Below, piece after piece: positions 1 to 8,398 of a stretch of DNA of 64,000 nucleotides (its first letter is position 1; each line of letters starts with the position of its first letter). This stretch comes from Paenibacillus_E sp042676385 (GTDB lineage Bacteria > Bacillota > Bacilli > Paenibacillales > NBRC-103111): positions 124,001 to 188,000 of the forward strand of contig NZ_JBHTHA010000009.1 in assembly GCF_042676385.1 (NCBI RefSeq), written 5' to 3'. The translations under genes and the position numbers were made by a program. The notes below the pieces were generated by a model. The model was not told the DNA's origin. It saw only the letters and a list, made by a program, of their open reading frames with translations, and did not search any database.

Positions 1-180
1 CGCGAGCCTGTGCTTGAAAGTGCCGAAAAGGCCGTTACAGGCGAGAAATCCACGCTCAAGCGGGGGATTTCGATCTGTAGCGCCCTTTTGGGGCGCTATG
101 GGCAAGAATCGGCGCGAGCCGGCGCCCGAAAGTACCAAAAAGGCAGTTACAGGCGAGAAATCCGCGCTCAAGCGAGGGAT
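1..180. repeat. Phased intergenic repeat, GTAG class (locus 1)
   Basis: Two imperfect copies of a 112-bp unit: positions 1-67 match 113-180 closely. Three 23-bp dyads are centred near 27, 88 and 139, giving spacings of 61 and 51 bp. The middle dyad reads GTAGCGCCC-TTTT-GGGGCGC. The same dyad type and spacing recur at 17994-18181 and 31034-31225. A 69-residue open frame crossing this stretch simply follows the repeat and is not called as a gene. The locus may extend left of the window. Confidence 0.8.
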
Positions 181-231
181 CATCAGGATGTAAATTTTAC
201 TTTATACGATAAATGTTAAGAGGTGATTGAA

Positions 232-1107
232 GTGAGAAAGGTGAAAGTGGCAGCCACCCAAATGAGCTGCACCGACAACATTGAAGAAAACATCCGCAAA
301 GCCGAGTCCCTGGTTCGCCAAGCGGCCGCGGAGGGCGCGCAGATTATCCTGATTCAGGAGCTGTTCGAAACGCCGTACTTCTGCCAAAAGGAGAAGTCGG
401 ACTACTATCACTACGCAACAGAGCTGGAAAATAATAAAGCAGTCAATCATTTCCGCCAAATCGCCAAAGAGCTGCAAGTTGTTCTGCCGATCAGCTTTTA
501 TGAGAAAAAGAACTACGCCCGCTACAACTCGCTCGCGGTTATCGATGCTGACGGCGAAGTGCTCGGCCTTTATCGCAAAAGCCATATCCCGGACGGTCCC
601 GGGTATGAAGAAAAGTTCTATTTTAACCCCGGCGATACCGGGTTCAAAGTCTGGAAAACCCGTTACGCGAAAATTGGCGTAGGCGTATGTTGGGACCAAT
701 GGTACCCGGAAGCGGCGCGCTGCATGGCACTCATGGGTGCGGAGCTGCTGTTCTACCCGACAGCGATCGGCTCCGAGCCGCAGGACGGCTCGATCGACTC
801 CAAAGATCACTGGCAAATGTGCATGCTCGGCCACGCCGCGGCGAACTTGATGCCGGTTATCGCATCTAACCGTGTCGGCACGGAAACGGATGACGATTCC
901 CGCATCGATTTCTACGGTTCCTCTTTCATTGCCGGCCCGCAGGGCAACAAGATTGTGGAAGCGAATCGTACCGAAGAAACGACGCTCGTTGCCGAGTTTG
1001 ACCTCGATCAGCTCGAAGTACAGCGCATCGAGTGGGGCATTTTCCGCGATCGTCGTCCTGATCTGTACAAAAGAATTGCCACTTACGACGGCGATTTGGT
1101 ACTATAA
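232..1107 (+). CDS. aguB: N-carbamoylputrescine amidase
   Basis: Nitrilase-superfamily amidohydrolase of 291 residues that would hydrolyse N-carbamoylputrescine to putrescine, CO2 and ammonia, the last step of the agmatine route to polyamines; cytosolic. The Glu-Lys-Cys triad is visible: E43 in QELFETPYFC, K116 in LYRKSHIPDG and C153 in GVGVCWDQWYPE; these flanks are typical of the plant and bacterial AguB clade. I start at the GTG at 232 because AAGAGGTGA (218-226) lies 5 nt upstream; the in-frame GTG at 223 overlaps that Shine-Dalgarno. The usual partner agmatine deiminase (aguA) is not seen, but may lie left of the window. A terminator follows. Confidence 0.9.
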   Translation: MRKVKVAATQMSCTDNIEENIRKAESLVRQAAAEGAQIILIQELFETPYFCQKEKSDYYHYATELENNKAVNHFRQIAKELQVVLPISFYEKKNYARYNSLAVIDADGEVLGLYRKSHIPDGPGYEEKFYFNPGDTGFKVWKTRYAKIGVGVCWDQWYPEAARCMALMGAELLFYPTAIGSEPQDGSIDSKDHWQMCMLGHAAANLMPVIASNRVGTETDDDSRIDFYGSSFIAGPQGNKIVEANRTEETTLVAEFDLDQLEVQRIEWGIFRDRRPDLYKRIATYDGDLVL

Positions 1108-1120
1108 TCAATAATGTGAG

Positions 1121-1159
1121 AAGGCAGGCTGCCCCTTAACGAGGTATCCTGCCTTTTTT
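1121..1159 (+). terminator. Rho-independent terminator after aguB
   Basis: Inverted repeat AAGGCAGG (1121-1128) / CCTGCCTT (1148-1155) followed by a T-run to 1159. Confidence 0.85.
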
Positions 1160-1189
1160 GCAACTGGGTGTCAGAAAGGGGATTCATTC

Positions 1190-1813
1190 GTGATGTGGAT
1201 GCCTATATGGAAAGGGATTTTGCTAGGGTTTTCGATCGCTGCACCGGTTGGGCCTATTGGCGTTCTCTGCATACGAAGAACGATTGCGCATGGCAGACTT
1301 CATGGTTTTTTGTCGGGTTTGGGAGCGGCATCAGCGGATGCTTTTTATGGTTTCATAGCGGGGTTCGGTCTTACGCTTATTACGAATTTTCTTCTTGGGC
1401 AAAAAGCGTTGCTGCAGACCGTTGGGGGCTTATTCCTACTCTATCTCGGTATTCAAACCTATCGATCTAACCCCGCTACGGGACCGGCAAAAGCACAGGG
1501 TGAAACTCTTTTCAGATCATACGCTTCAACATTGATGCTTACGATCACCAATCCCATGACGATCATGTCTTTTCTTGGGGCTTTCGCTGGGCTCGGCATT
1601 GGTAGCACGCAAACAGGCATCTTATCGGCAACAGCGCTAGTTGCAGGCGTATTTGTTGGTTCCGCTCTATGGTGGTTGGTTCTAAGTTTGATAGTGGGCA
1701 TGTTTAGAGAACGACTCCATATCTCTGCTTTTAAATGGATTAACCGGCTCTCGGGTGTTATCGTTTCTATTTTCGGTGTAATATCATTGATTGATGTGCT
1801 CAAAGGCTTGTAG
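1190..1813 (+). CDS. LysE/RhtB-family exporter
   Basis: Membrane protein of about 207 residues with six predicted transmembrane segments. The N-terminal GFSIAAPVGPIGVLCIRR motif and the internal TITNPMTIMSFLGAF repeat are hallmarks of LysE/RhtB translocators, which export amino acids or related small amines by proton exchange. A GTG at 1190 (Shine-Dalgarno AAAGGGGA, 7 nt away) or the next codon ATG at 1193 could start it. A second LysE-type gene lies 95 bp downstream on the same strand, with only low similarity to this one. The substrate cannot be told from sequence. Confidence 0.82.
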   Translation: MMWMPIWKGILLGFSIAAPVGPIGVLCIRRTIAHGRLHGFLSGLGAASADAFYGFIAGFGLTLITNFLLGQKALLQTVGGLFLLYLGIQTYRSNPATGPAKAQGETLFRSYASTLMLTITNPMTIMSFLGAFAGLGIGSTQTGILSATALVAGVFVGSALWWLVLSLIVGMFRERLHISAFKWINRLSGVIVSIFGVISLIDVLKGL

Positions 1814-1907
1814 GCGAAGGCCAGCAACTAGAACGGGTTAAAAAAATGGATCATGCTAAGGCAAACAAGGCTCGCCAAAATACGAACAATCGAACTAAGG
1901 AGAAATT

Positions 1908-2513
1908 ATGTTATCTGCAATTATTCATGCATTTATACTGGCAATTGGACTCATCATACCACTAGGTGTGCAGAATTTTTTTGTGTTTTCGCAGGGAGCA
2001 GTTAGGGAAAAATGGATCTATGTGCTCCCGATCGTACTGACCGCATCGCTTTGCGATACGGCTCTAATCTTAGTTGCTGTTCTCGGACTCTCGGTTGTTG
2101 TGTTGAGTTTTGTTTGGATGAAGACGCTTCTAGTCATTGGCGGTACTGTTTTTCTGTTGTACATGGGGTTTATGTCCTGGAAAACGAAGCCGGAAGGGAA
2201 CAAACAAGTACCGCAGCACACGCATACCGGTAAGCTGATTACGTTCACGATGATGATTTCGATCCTGAATCCGCATGCCATTCTCGACACGGTCGGTGTG
2301 ATCGGAACGAGCTCATTAAGCTACTCAGATTATGATAAAGTCGCGTTTACCGTAACTTGCATAGCGGTTTCTTGGATGTGGTTCTTCTTATTAGCGCTGG
2401 CCGGACGCCTGGTGGGGGTCAAGGATAAGAACGGCAAGCTTATTCCTTATCTGAATAAAATATCGGCGGTGGTTATGTGGGCCGCGGCGATTTACTTGGT
2501 AACGACACTGTAA
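1908..2513 (+). CDS. LysE/ArgO-type amino-acid exporter
   Basis: Integral membrane protein of 201 residues with the LysE/ArgO signature near the N-terminus (GLIIPLGVQNFFVFSQG) and the second-half motif ISILNPHAILDTVGVIG; six transmembrane helices. ArgO and LysE export basic amino acids. Motif spacing puts it closer to ArgO than to the preceding RhtB-like gene, so the two tandem exporters probably have different substrates. The ATG follows AAGGAGAAATT with good spacing. No regulator of the LysG/ArgP type lies directly beside it; the nearest LysR gene (3011-3877) is convergent, beyond a DUF1232 gene. Confidence 0.82.
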   Translation: MLSAIIHAFILAIGLIIPLGVQNFFVFSQGAVREKWIYVLPIVLTASLCDTALILVAVLGLSVVVLSFVWMKTLLVIGGTVFLLYMGFMSWKTKPEGNKQVPQHTHTGKLITFTMMISILNPHAILDTVGVIGTSSLSYSDYDKVAFTVTCIAVSWMWFFLLALAGRLVGVKDKNGKLIPYLNKISAVVMWAAAIYLVTTL

Positions 2514-2567
2514 AGCGAAATCCACTGACCTCTCGAAGCAAATGACTTCCTGAATGGAGTGATGAAA

Positions 2568-2999
2568 ATGGATGCATCCAAGTATGAAAAGCATTTTTCG
2601 AACAACGGCTTCTGGGACAAGTTAAAAAAGGGCGCCAAAGACGCCGGCATCAAGGTCATCTACTCAGGCTTGCTCCTGTTCTATGCACTAGAAAGCAAGA
2701 AAACGCCGCTCAAAGCCAAGGTGCAGATCTACGGCGCGCTTGGCTATCTAATTTTGCCATTTGATCTTGTTCCTGATCTTCTACCCGTTGTAGGCTACGT
2801 GGATGATTTAGGTGCGCTTGCCCTAGCGCTCGGTGCGGTAGCGAAGAGTATTGATGATGACGTGAAGCGGAAAGCGAAGGACAAGCTGCGGGAGTTTTTT
2901 GGCGAAGAAGCGGTCAATAGCCCGGATGTGATCGACATTGAGGCTCAGCTTGTGGAAAAAGAGGACGCTCCTGGGAGCGGCGAGCATTTGAAAGACTAA
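2568..2999 (+). CDS. DUF1232 (YkvA-like) membrane protein
   Basis: Small protein of 143 residues with the DUF1232 core (YGALGYLILPFDLVPDLLPVVGYVDDLGALALAL), described as a hydrophobic hairpin found in YkvA-type proteins of unknown function. The N-terminal part is basic and the C-terminal tail acidic. I choose ATG 2568 because GGAGTG at 2556-2561 is 6 nt upstream; GTG 2559 and ATG 2562 overlap the Shine-Dalgarno. It is convergent with the LysR gene, whose stop is 11 bp away. No function can be assigned beyond membrane association. Confidence 0.8.
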   Translation: MDASKYEKHFSNNGFWDKLKKGAKDAGIKVIYSGLLLFYALESKKTPLKAKVQIYGALGYLILPFDLVPDLLPVVGYVDDLGALALALGAVAKSIDDDVKRKAKDKLREFFGEEAVNSPDVIDIEAQLVEKEDAPGSGEHLKD

Positions 3000-3010
3000 G
3001 GAGCGCTCAG

Positions 3011-3877
3011 TCATATTCCCGCCGCTCTGACGCATTGCGCGAATGCGGCGAACGCTTTGCTGTGGAACTGCTCTTTCCGGTAAACGAGCCGCGTTGTTGC
3101 GTATCGGTACCGATCCGGAACCGGATGGGTGCCCAGTCGCTTATCATCTTCGGGAACGGCAGATTGGGGCAAAAGCGCGTAACCGAGCCCCGAGCGCACG
3201 CAATTCAGCATCGTTTCCAATGTGCTGATCTCAATTATGTTGGCTGGCGGCGCCCCCTCGCTGTGAAGCCATTCTTCGATGGCAGACCGAAATGGGCAGC
3301 CTTTCGGGAACACGACCCACGATGCAGTTGCCACGCTCGGGGGGATTTGAGGCTCATTATCGCTGCCGGCCGTTAGCAGGACTGCTTCATCCTGAATCTC
3401 ATGGGCGATTTGAAGCATTGAAAGATCGAATTCTCCAGTGAAGAAAGCGCCGTCTAGCTGGCGGTTCAGCAGTTTCTCATAATTTTGGGGCGATGTTCCC
3501 GTCACGAGCGATAGCGAAACTTCGGGATATTTATTTTGAAACTCGGAGAGCGCATGGATAAAAGGCCCCGAAGAAGTTATCGTCTCCACAACCCCGATCG
3601 CAAGCGACCCGCTCGGATAGTCCGGTTCCTTCATGGCCATGACAGCCTCCTCGGTCAAATGAAGAATGTCCGAAGCATACTTGCGGAAAGCAAGCCCTTT
3701 CTCCGTTGGGATTACGCCCTTCGGATGTCTTTGGAAAAGTTGAACCCCAAGCTCCGACTCCAGCTTGCGAATCCGCGTCGTGACGTTCGACTGCACATAG
3801 TCCAGTCTCTCTGCCGCACGAGATACGCTGCCTTCCTCCATGACTGCCATAAACACTTTAAGATCTGTTAACTCCAT
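3011..3877 (-). CDS. LysR-family transcriptional regulator
   Basis: Typical LysR regulator of 288 residues: winged helix-turn-helix at residues 1-60 (ELTDLKVFMAVMEEGSVSRA) followed by a periplasmic-binding-like effector domain. It is divergent from the old-yellow-enzyme gene at 4032, the usual arrangement when a LysR protein controls its neighbour. The start at 3877 is chosen because the HTH family begins there and GGCGGAG lies upstream with a 6-nt gap to the ATG; an upstream extension to 3928 would add 17 residues without family support. The effector is unknown, though a role in enone or nitro-compound detoxification is plausible from the neighbour. Confidence 0.88.
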   Translation of the reverse strand: MELTDLKVFMAVMEEGSVSRAAERLDYVQSNVTTRIRKLESELGVQLFQRHPKGVIPTEKGLAFRKYASDILHLTEEAVMAMKEPDYPSGSLAIGVVETITSSGPFIHALSEFQNKYPEVSLSLVTGTSPQNYEKLLNRQLDGAFFTGEFDLSMLQIAHEIQDEAVLLTAGSDNEPQIPPSVATASWVVFPKGCPFRSAIEEWLHSEGAPPANIIEISTLETMLNCVRSGLGYALLPQSAVPEDDKRLGTHPVPDRYRYATTRLVYRKEQFHSKAFAAFAQCVRAAGI

Positions 3878-4031
3878 GAGGATCTCCGCCTTAGGTATCA
3901 ATAATTTTGATGTGATCATCGATACCAATCATTTTACAGTATAACATTGACGGATTACAATCATCTCAAGAAAAACCGAGCAAGCGATGAAGAGTCGCGT
4001 AACGTACGGTAAACTTGAGGAGGCATTAAAT

Positions 4032-5123
4032 ATGAGCAAATACCCTAATCTTTTATCAGCGTTTCAATTAGGTTCCCTGCAGTTATCCAATCGGGCGGTG
4101 CTATCGCCTATGACCCGTACGAGCGCAGAATCTTCCGGATTGGCGAATGACCGCATGGTCCGCTATTACACGCGATTTGCAAAGGGCGGGTTTGGTCTCA
4201 TCATTACGGAAGGCATCTATCCGAATGCAGTTAACAGCCGAAGTTACGGGAACCAGCCGGGAATTGCGAATGATGCCCAGGCTGACGCGTGGCGGCCCGT
4301 TATTCAAGCGGTGCATCGTGAAGGAGGCAAGATCGTCGCGCAGCTGATGCACGCGGGTGCGCTCGTCCAGCACGACGGATTTACGCCAATCGCGCCTTCA
4401 GCTGTGAAGCCGGTAGGGGCGATGCTGGAAGAACACGGTGGAAGCGGCGAGTTCGCGGTGCCCAGAGAGATGACGCTTGGCGAGATCCGGCAAACGATCG
4501 ATTGTTTCGCCCAGGCCGCTCTCCGCGCCAAGCAAGCCGGTTTTGACGGTGTTGAAGTGCATGCCGCAAACGGTTATTTATTGGATCAATTCATCACGGA
4601 CTACACGAATCGCAGAACGGATGAATACGGCGGCTCTACCGAGCGCCGCATCCGCATAGTGGCGGAGGTGCTGGGAGCCATTCGTGCCGCCGTAGGTTCG
4701 GATTACACGGTGGGTGTCCGCATGTCGCAAGGCAAAGTGAACGATTTCCACCACAAGTGGGCACAAGGAGAGGCCGATGCCAAAGTCATTTTCGAACAAT
4801 TGGCTGCCGCTTCGCCGAGCTACATCCATACAACCGAATACAAGGCGCTTAGCCCTGCATTCGCGGAGGGCGGACCGACCCTTGCTGAACTTGCCAAACG
4901 GTACAGCGGTCTTCCCGTTATTGCTAATGGCAAGTTGGGCGAACCGGAAGCAGCGGAGCGACTCCTAATGTCGGGCGATGCCGATTTGGTCGCGATCGGA
5001 ACAAGTGCGTTGGTCAATCCGGACTGGGTTCATAAAGTGAAGGCAGGCCAAACGCTAAACCCTTTCGACCATCAATTCCTGCACCCCATTGCGACACTGC
5101 GGGATGAAGAACTTGTTGTGTGA
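4032..5123 (+). CDS. Old yellow enzyme-type NADH:flavin oxidoreductase
   Basis: FMN-dependent ene-reductase of 363 residues with the TIM-barrel OYE signature GVEVHAANGYLLDQFITD, then NRRTDEYGGS and the late phosphate-binding stretch VIANGKLG. OYE enzymes reduce activated C=C bonds or nitro groups using NAD(P)H. The ATG at 4032 follows TGAGGAGG (4016-4023). It stands opposite the LysR gene. The lack of a C-terminal [4Fe-4S] or second flavin domain separates it from 2,4-dienoyl-CoA reductases, so it is a stand-alone NemA/YqjM-like enzyme. The natural substrate is unknown. Confidence 0.9.
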   Translation: MSKYPNLLSAFQLGSLQLSNRAVLSPMTRTSAESSGLANDRMVRYYTRFAKGGFGLIITEGIYPNAVNSRSYGNQPGIANDAQADAWRPVIQAVHREGGKIVAQLMHAGALVQHDGFTPIAPSAVKPVGAMLEEHGGSGEFAVPREMTLGEIRQTIDCFAQAALRAKQAGFDGVEVHAANGYLLDQFITDYTNRRTDEYGGSTERRIRIVAEVLGAIRAAVGSDYTVGVRMSQGKVNDFHHKWAQGEADAKVIFEQLAAASPSYIHTTEYKALSPAFAEGGPTLAELAKRYSGLPVIANGKLGEPEAAERLLMSGDADLVAIGTSALVNPDWVHKVKAGQTLNPFDHQFLHPIATLRDEELVV

Positions 5124-5179
5124 AATGAGTCTAGGGACTAATGAGCCAGACGTTCCTCCCTTGGACAACATCCAACTTT

Positions 5180-5452
5180 CGCTGGCGCGCGGGAACTCTC
5201 CCGCCCAGCGATGTAAAACATCGTTGCGGCAACGCTACGATGTTGATCCTACCCCTGCAACGGTGGAAACCATCGTTGCAGTTCGCCTTTATACGCTGGC
5301 GCGCGGGAACACCCCCGCACAGCGATGTAAAACATCGTTGCGGCTACGCTACGATGTTGATCCTCCCCCTGCAACGATGGAAACCATCGTTGCAGTTCGC
5401 CTTTCTTCGCTGGCGCGCGGGAACTCCCCCGCACAGCGATGTAAAACATCGT
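5180..5452. repeat. Tandem 114-bp repeat with three hairpins per unit
   Basis: Two full copies (5180-5293, 5294-5407) and a 45-bp partial copy of a 114-bp unit. Each full unit contains three dyads: CGCTG...CAGCG around CGGG/CCCG (centre near 5195), AACATCGT/ACGATGTT (5217-5224/5237-5244), and TGCAACG-TGG/CCATCGTTGCA with a 3-nt loop (5256-5280). The partial third copy stops exactly where the -35 box of the next promoter begins. Open frames through this stretch exist only because 114 is divisible by three. Confidence 0.9.
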
Positions 5453-5500
5453 TTGACAAACGAACGATCGTTAGTATAATAGAAACTAACATCCGTTAGT
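5453..5500 (+). promoter_or_regulatory. Sigma-A promoter with two TetR-type operators
   Basis: TTGACA (5453-5458), 16-bp spacer, TATAAT (5475-5480). The spacer holds the perfect palindrome AACGATCGTT (5463-5472), and ACTAAC-ATCC-GTTAGT (5485-5500) covers the expected start site; CGTTAGT is shared by both. This is a classic repressor layout and the TetR gene at 6444 is the obvious ligand (inference). Confidence 0.8.
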
Positions 5501-5538
5501 CATAGTGTAATGGCTAATGAGCGTTCGGAGGTATTTCT

Positions 5539-6447
5539 ATGAGAAGCTTGTATCGGAAACCGGCAGGCGAAGCCCTGCTGAATCAGGCATATAACGCCAC
5601 CTTATCGGCGTGGAAGGTGCCTTATGAAAGCGTACAAGTGCCCACAACATTCGGGCAGACCCATGTTCTCGTCGCAGGCCCTGCCGATGGCGAACCGCTC
5701 GTGCTGCTGCATGGCTACGGCTTCAGCTCGACAAGCTGGATCGATAACATTGAGTCGCTAAGCGCTCAATATCGCGTATATGCTGTAGATTTTATCGGCG
5801 ATATGAATCGCAGTGTCGCAAAGGGCGTCATCCATACCAAAGAGCAATGCGCGGATTGGTTTGCTCAGGTGATGGAAGGGTTAGGCGTCGCCAGCGCACA
5901 TGTCATGGGGCTCTCTTACGGCGCTTTCGTCGGGATGATTGTAAGCCGTCTGCTGCCTGACCGAATCCGGAGCCTCATCTCGATTAGCCCCGGCGGAGCG
6001 ATACAGCCGCAGCGCAAGGGCTTTTTCCTTCGCTGCATGATGGCCGGGATGCTGCCAAGTAGGGCGAGAATTAATCGGCTCATGGACTACATGAAGGCTT
6101 TGGGCAATGAGGTTAACCCAATAGTTCGCGAGCAATTTGTGATCGCTTTGCAAAATTGTTTGCCTCAAGTCAGGCTGCATGCCGGCTATATGTCAGATGA
6201 CGAGCTCCGCGCTATCAAATGCCCGGTACTTCTGCTGCTCGGAGAGTACGAGGTGCAGTATAATCCCGAAAAAGGCCTCCAGCGGGCGAAGCAGCTTATT
6301 GCCAATTTGCAGGGCGACATCATCGCCGGCACAGGCCACGGGCTTTCATTGGAGCGGCCCGACCTTGTGAATCCTCTTGTGCTTAAGTTTTTACAACAGC
6401 ATGAGGGAAGTCGCAGGAACGAATCCATAAAGGAGCACGCGGTATGA
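5539..6447 (+). CDS. Alpha/beta-fold hydrolase
   Basis: Cytosolic alpha/beta hydrolase of 302 residues. It shows the oxyanion HGYGFSSTSW motif, the nucleophile elbow GLSYGAFVG (Ser in G-x-S-x-G) and a C-terminal GTGHGLSLERP supplying the catalytic His. Similar to MhpC/BioH-type esterases; the substrate is unknown. The ATG follows CGGAGG. It is the first gene of an operon with a TetR regulator: its TGA overlaps the next ATG by 4 nt. The promoter upstream carries two TetR-like operators, so it is probably induced by the compound the enzyme handles. Confidence 0.85.
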   Translation: MRSLYRKPAGEALLNQAYNATLSAWKVPYESVQVPTTFGQTHVLVAGPADGEPLVLLHGYGFSSTSWIDNIESLSAQYRVYAVDFIGDMNRSVAKGVIHTKEQCADWFAQVMEGLGVASAHVMGLSYGAFVGMIVSRLLPDRIRSLISISPGGAIQPQRKGFFLRCMMAGMLPSRARINRLMDYMKALGNEVNPIVREQFVIALQNCLPQVRLHAGYMSDDELRAIKCPVLLLLGEYEVQYNPEKGLQRAKQLIANLQGDIIAGTGHGLSLERPDLVNPLVLKFLQQHEGSRRNESIKEHAV

Positions 6448-7094
6448 ACGGGCAAAGCGTTTTTTTAGACTTACATGCAAGTCCCATCGCCAATACGAAT
6501 AAAATCAAAATTCTCGAAACAGCGATCGATCTTTTTTCCCGCAAAGGTTACTCCGGCGTCTCCATCCGCGAGATTACGCGGGAGGTAGGAATAAAGGAAA
6601 GCTCGCTTTACAATCACTTTGCGAGTAAAGAGGAGCTGCTTAGCGTCATTTTCCTCAACTTTCGAAGAGCGATTGAAGAAATACTGCTGTCCCCGGAAAT
6701 GCTGAAGGGGGCTCTGAAGCAGATGACAGCGGAGCAATTTTTGCACCAAGGAGTCAAAAATTTCAAGGCGCATATCGATGATCCGATTAACGCGCGCATT
6801 TGGCGCATCGTCACGATTGAGCAGTATCGCGACCCCTTGGCACGTTCGATTCTCGTGGAAGATATTATTCGGAGGACGCTAAGCTTTTTGGAGAACGCCT
6901 TCTCCATCATGATTGAGCGGGGGATGATCAAGCCTCACGATCCCAAGCTGCTTGCTGCTGAATATCAGTACCCGCTGTTTGGTATGATCACGGAGTACAA
7001 CTTACACAAATATTTAGACCAAGACACCAGCGCGATTGAGCAGAGCATGGCGGATCACATCGAGTTCTTTCTTAGCCTTGTTCGCATAATGTGA
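6444..7094 (+). CDS. TetR/AcrR-family repressor
   Basis: 216-residue TetR regulator with an N-terminal HTH (residues about 25-70, TAIDLFSRKGYSGVSIREIT then GIKESSLYNHFASKEELL) and a helical ligand domain. It is translationally coupled to the alpha/beta hydrolase gene through an ATGA overlap and has its own AAGGAG. It most likely represses the operon by binding the CGTTAGT dyads at 5463-5500. Ligand not identifiable. Confidence 0.88.
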   Translation: MNGQSVFLDLHASPIANTNKIKILETAIDLFSRKGYSGVSIREITREVGIKESSLYNHFASKEELLSVIFLNFRRAIEEILLSPEMLKGALKQMTAEQFLHQGVKNFKAHIDDPINARIWRIVTIEQYRDPLARSILVEDIIRRTLSFLENAFSIMIERGMIKPHDPKLLAAEYQYPLFGMITEYNLHKYLDQDTSAIEQSMADHIEFFLSLVRIM

Positions 7095-7136
7095 AGCGGT
7101 CCTTCGCAATACTCGTTCCATCTTGGCATGAAAAAC

Positions 7137-7167
7137 GCCCCCGGATTCTTAGTCTCCGAGGGCTTTT
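7137..7167. terminator. Bidirectional terminator between TetR and aminotransferase genes
   Basis: GCCCcCGGA (7137-7145) / TCCGaGGGC (7155-7163) with TTTT after it on + and AAAAA before it, so it can end the converging transcripts from both sides. Confidence 0.8.
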
Positions 7168-7194
7168 GTGTAGCTTTGACCATATTTATATATT

Positions 7195-8265
7195 TTAACA
7201 AGGGACCATCCAACCATGAGAATCTGCAAGACGGCCGCTTTGAATGCCGGTGATCGTATCATACAGCTTCTGGGTCAGCTCCCCGCTGTGGCCTCCTTGA
7301 ACGAGCATCTGCTTATCTTCCCAAAGCAAGCTGCCTATTGGAGTGATGACAGCTGCCGTACCAGTGCCGAAAGCCTCCTGCAGCGTGCCGTCCTCGTAGG
7401 CCTGAACAATTTCCGTTATCGAAATTTTCCGTTCAGTTACCGGAACTCCCCAATCGCCCAGCAATCGAATGATGCTGTCTCTTGTAACCCCGGCCAGGAT
7501 GCTCCCGCTCAGATCAGGAGTAATCACTTCCCCGCCAATGCGGAAAAAGACGTTCATGCTGCCCACTTCTTCCAAATACGTTTTCTGGATGGCATCCAGC
7601 CAGAGCACTTGCGCATAGCCTTTTTCCTTTGCAATCGCTTGCGCCTTGAGGCTTCCTGCATAATTGCCGGAAGTTTTGGCGCCGCCGGTACCGCCTTGAA
7701 CCGCTCGGGCATAGTGGTTTTCCACTAGAATGTTGATCGGCTGAAGCCCTTCTTCATAGTAAGCCTCTACAGGCGACAGAATGACGACGAACAGGTATCT
7801 TGAAGAACTCCGCACGCCCAGGACCGCTTCTGTCGCGATAACGAAGGGACGAATGTAAAGCGATGCGCCTTTTTTACGGGGCACCCAATTCGCATCCACC
7901 TGTACAAGGGTTCGAATCGCTTCCACGATGAACGTTTCGTCGATCGGAGGCATTTGCAGCCGCTCACTGGAACGGTTCAGCCGCTTCGCATTTTGGTCCG
8001 GACGGAAGAGCCTAATCTCGCCGTTCTCACTGTAAAAAGCCTTTAAACCCTCAAACACAGCCTGCCCATAATGGAAAACCATCGCCGCCGGGTCCAAGGA
8101 GATCGGAGCATAAGGAACAATGCGGGGATCGTGCCAGCCTTTCTCTTCCTCATAATCCAACAGCAGCATATGATCGGTAAAATAACGTCCAAAGCCAAGA
8201 CCTTGTTCTGCTGTCGGCATGGCTTTTCCTTGCTCATTGCGCTCAATCCGAATCGTCCCGTACAT
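7195..8265 (-). CDS. ilvE: Branched-chain amino acid aminotransferase
   Basis: Class IV PLP-dependent aminotransferase of 356 residues, the usual length of bacterial branched-chain aminotransferases. It interconverts Leu, Ile and Val with their 2-oxo acids. The PLP lysine lies in GGAKTSGNYAGSL, and EVGSMNVFF and GTGTAAVITPIG are conserved cofactor-binding segments. The start at 8265 is preferred because AGGGGG lies 9 nt upstream; an in-frame ATG at 8274 directly abuts that Shine-Dalgarno. It is divergent from a LysR gene that may control it. Confidence 0.9.
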   Translation of the reverse strand: MYGTIRIERNEQGKAMPTAEQGLGFGRYFTDHMLLLDYEEEKGWHDPRIVPYAPISLDPAAMVFHYGQAVFEGLKAFYSENGEIRLFRPDQNAKRLNRSSERLQMPPIDETFIVEAIRTLVQVDANWVPRKKGASLYIRPFVIATEAVLGVRSSSRYLFVVILSPVEAYYEEGLQPINILVENHYARAVQGGTGGAKTSGNYAGSLKAQAIAKEKGYAQVLWLDAIQKTYLEEVGSMNVFFRIGGEVITPDLSGSILAGVTRDSIIRLLGDWGVPVTERKISITEIVQAYEDGTLQEAFGTGTAAVITPIGSLLWEDKQMLVQGGHSGELTQKLYDTITGIQSGRLADSHGWMVPC

Positions 8266-8398
8266 CGTATTCATCCCCCTGATTGGAAAAAAGTTGAAAG
8301 TGATTATTCTAACTATATGCAAAGAATAATCATTGATCAATTGCGAATTAACAATTAAGATCATAGTTAATATCTATGGGTGGAGAGGGCGAAAAGGG

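Noticed and set aside
5180..5452. CRISPR array
   Set aside because: Tandem identical units of 112-114 bp without spacers of 30-40 bp between short repeats; no cas genes. The same applies to the other repeat loci.
5089..5499. 136-codon + frame with internal amino-acid repeats
   Set aside because: Runs through the 114-bp tandem repeat, which is divisible by three; overlaps the OYE stop and a promoter, and has no ribosome site.
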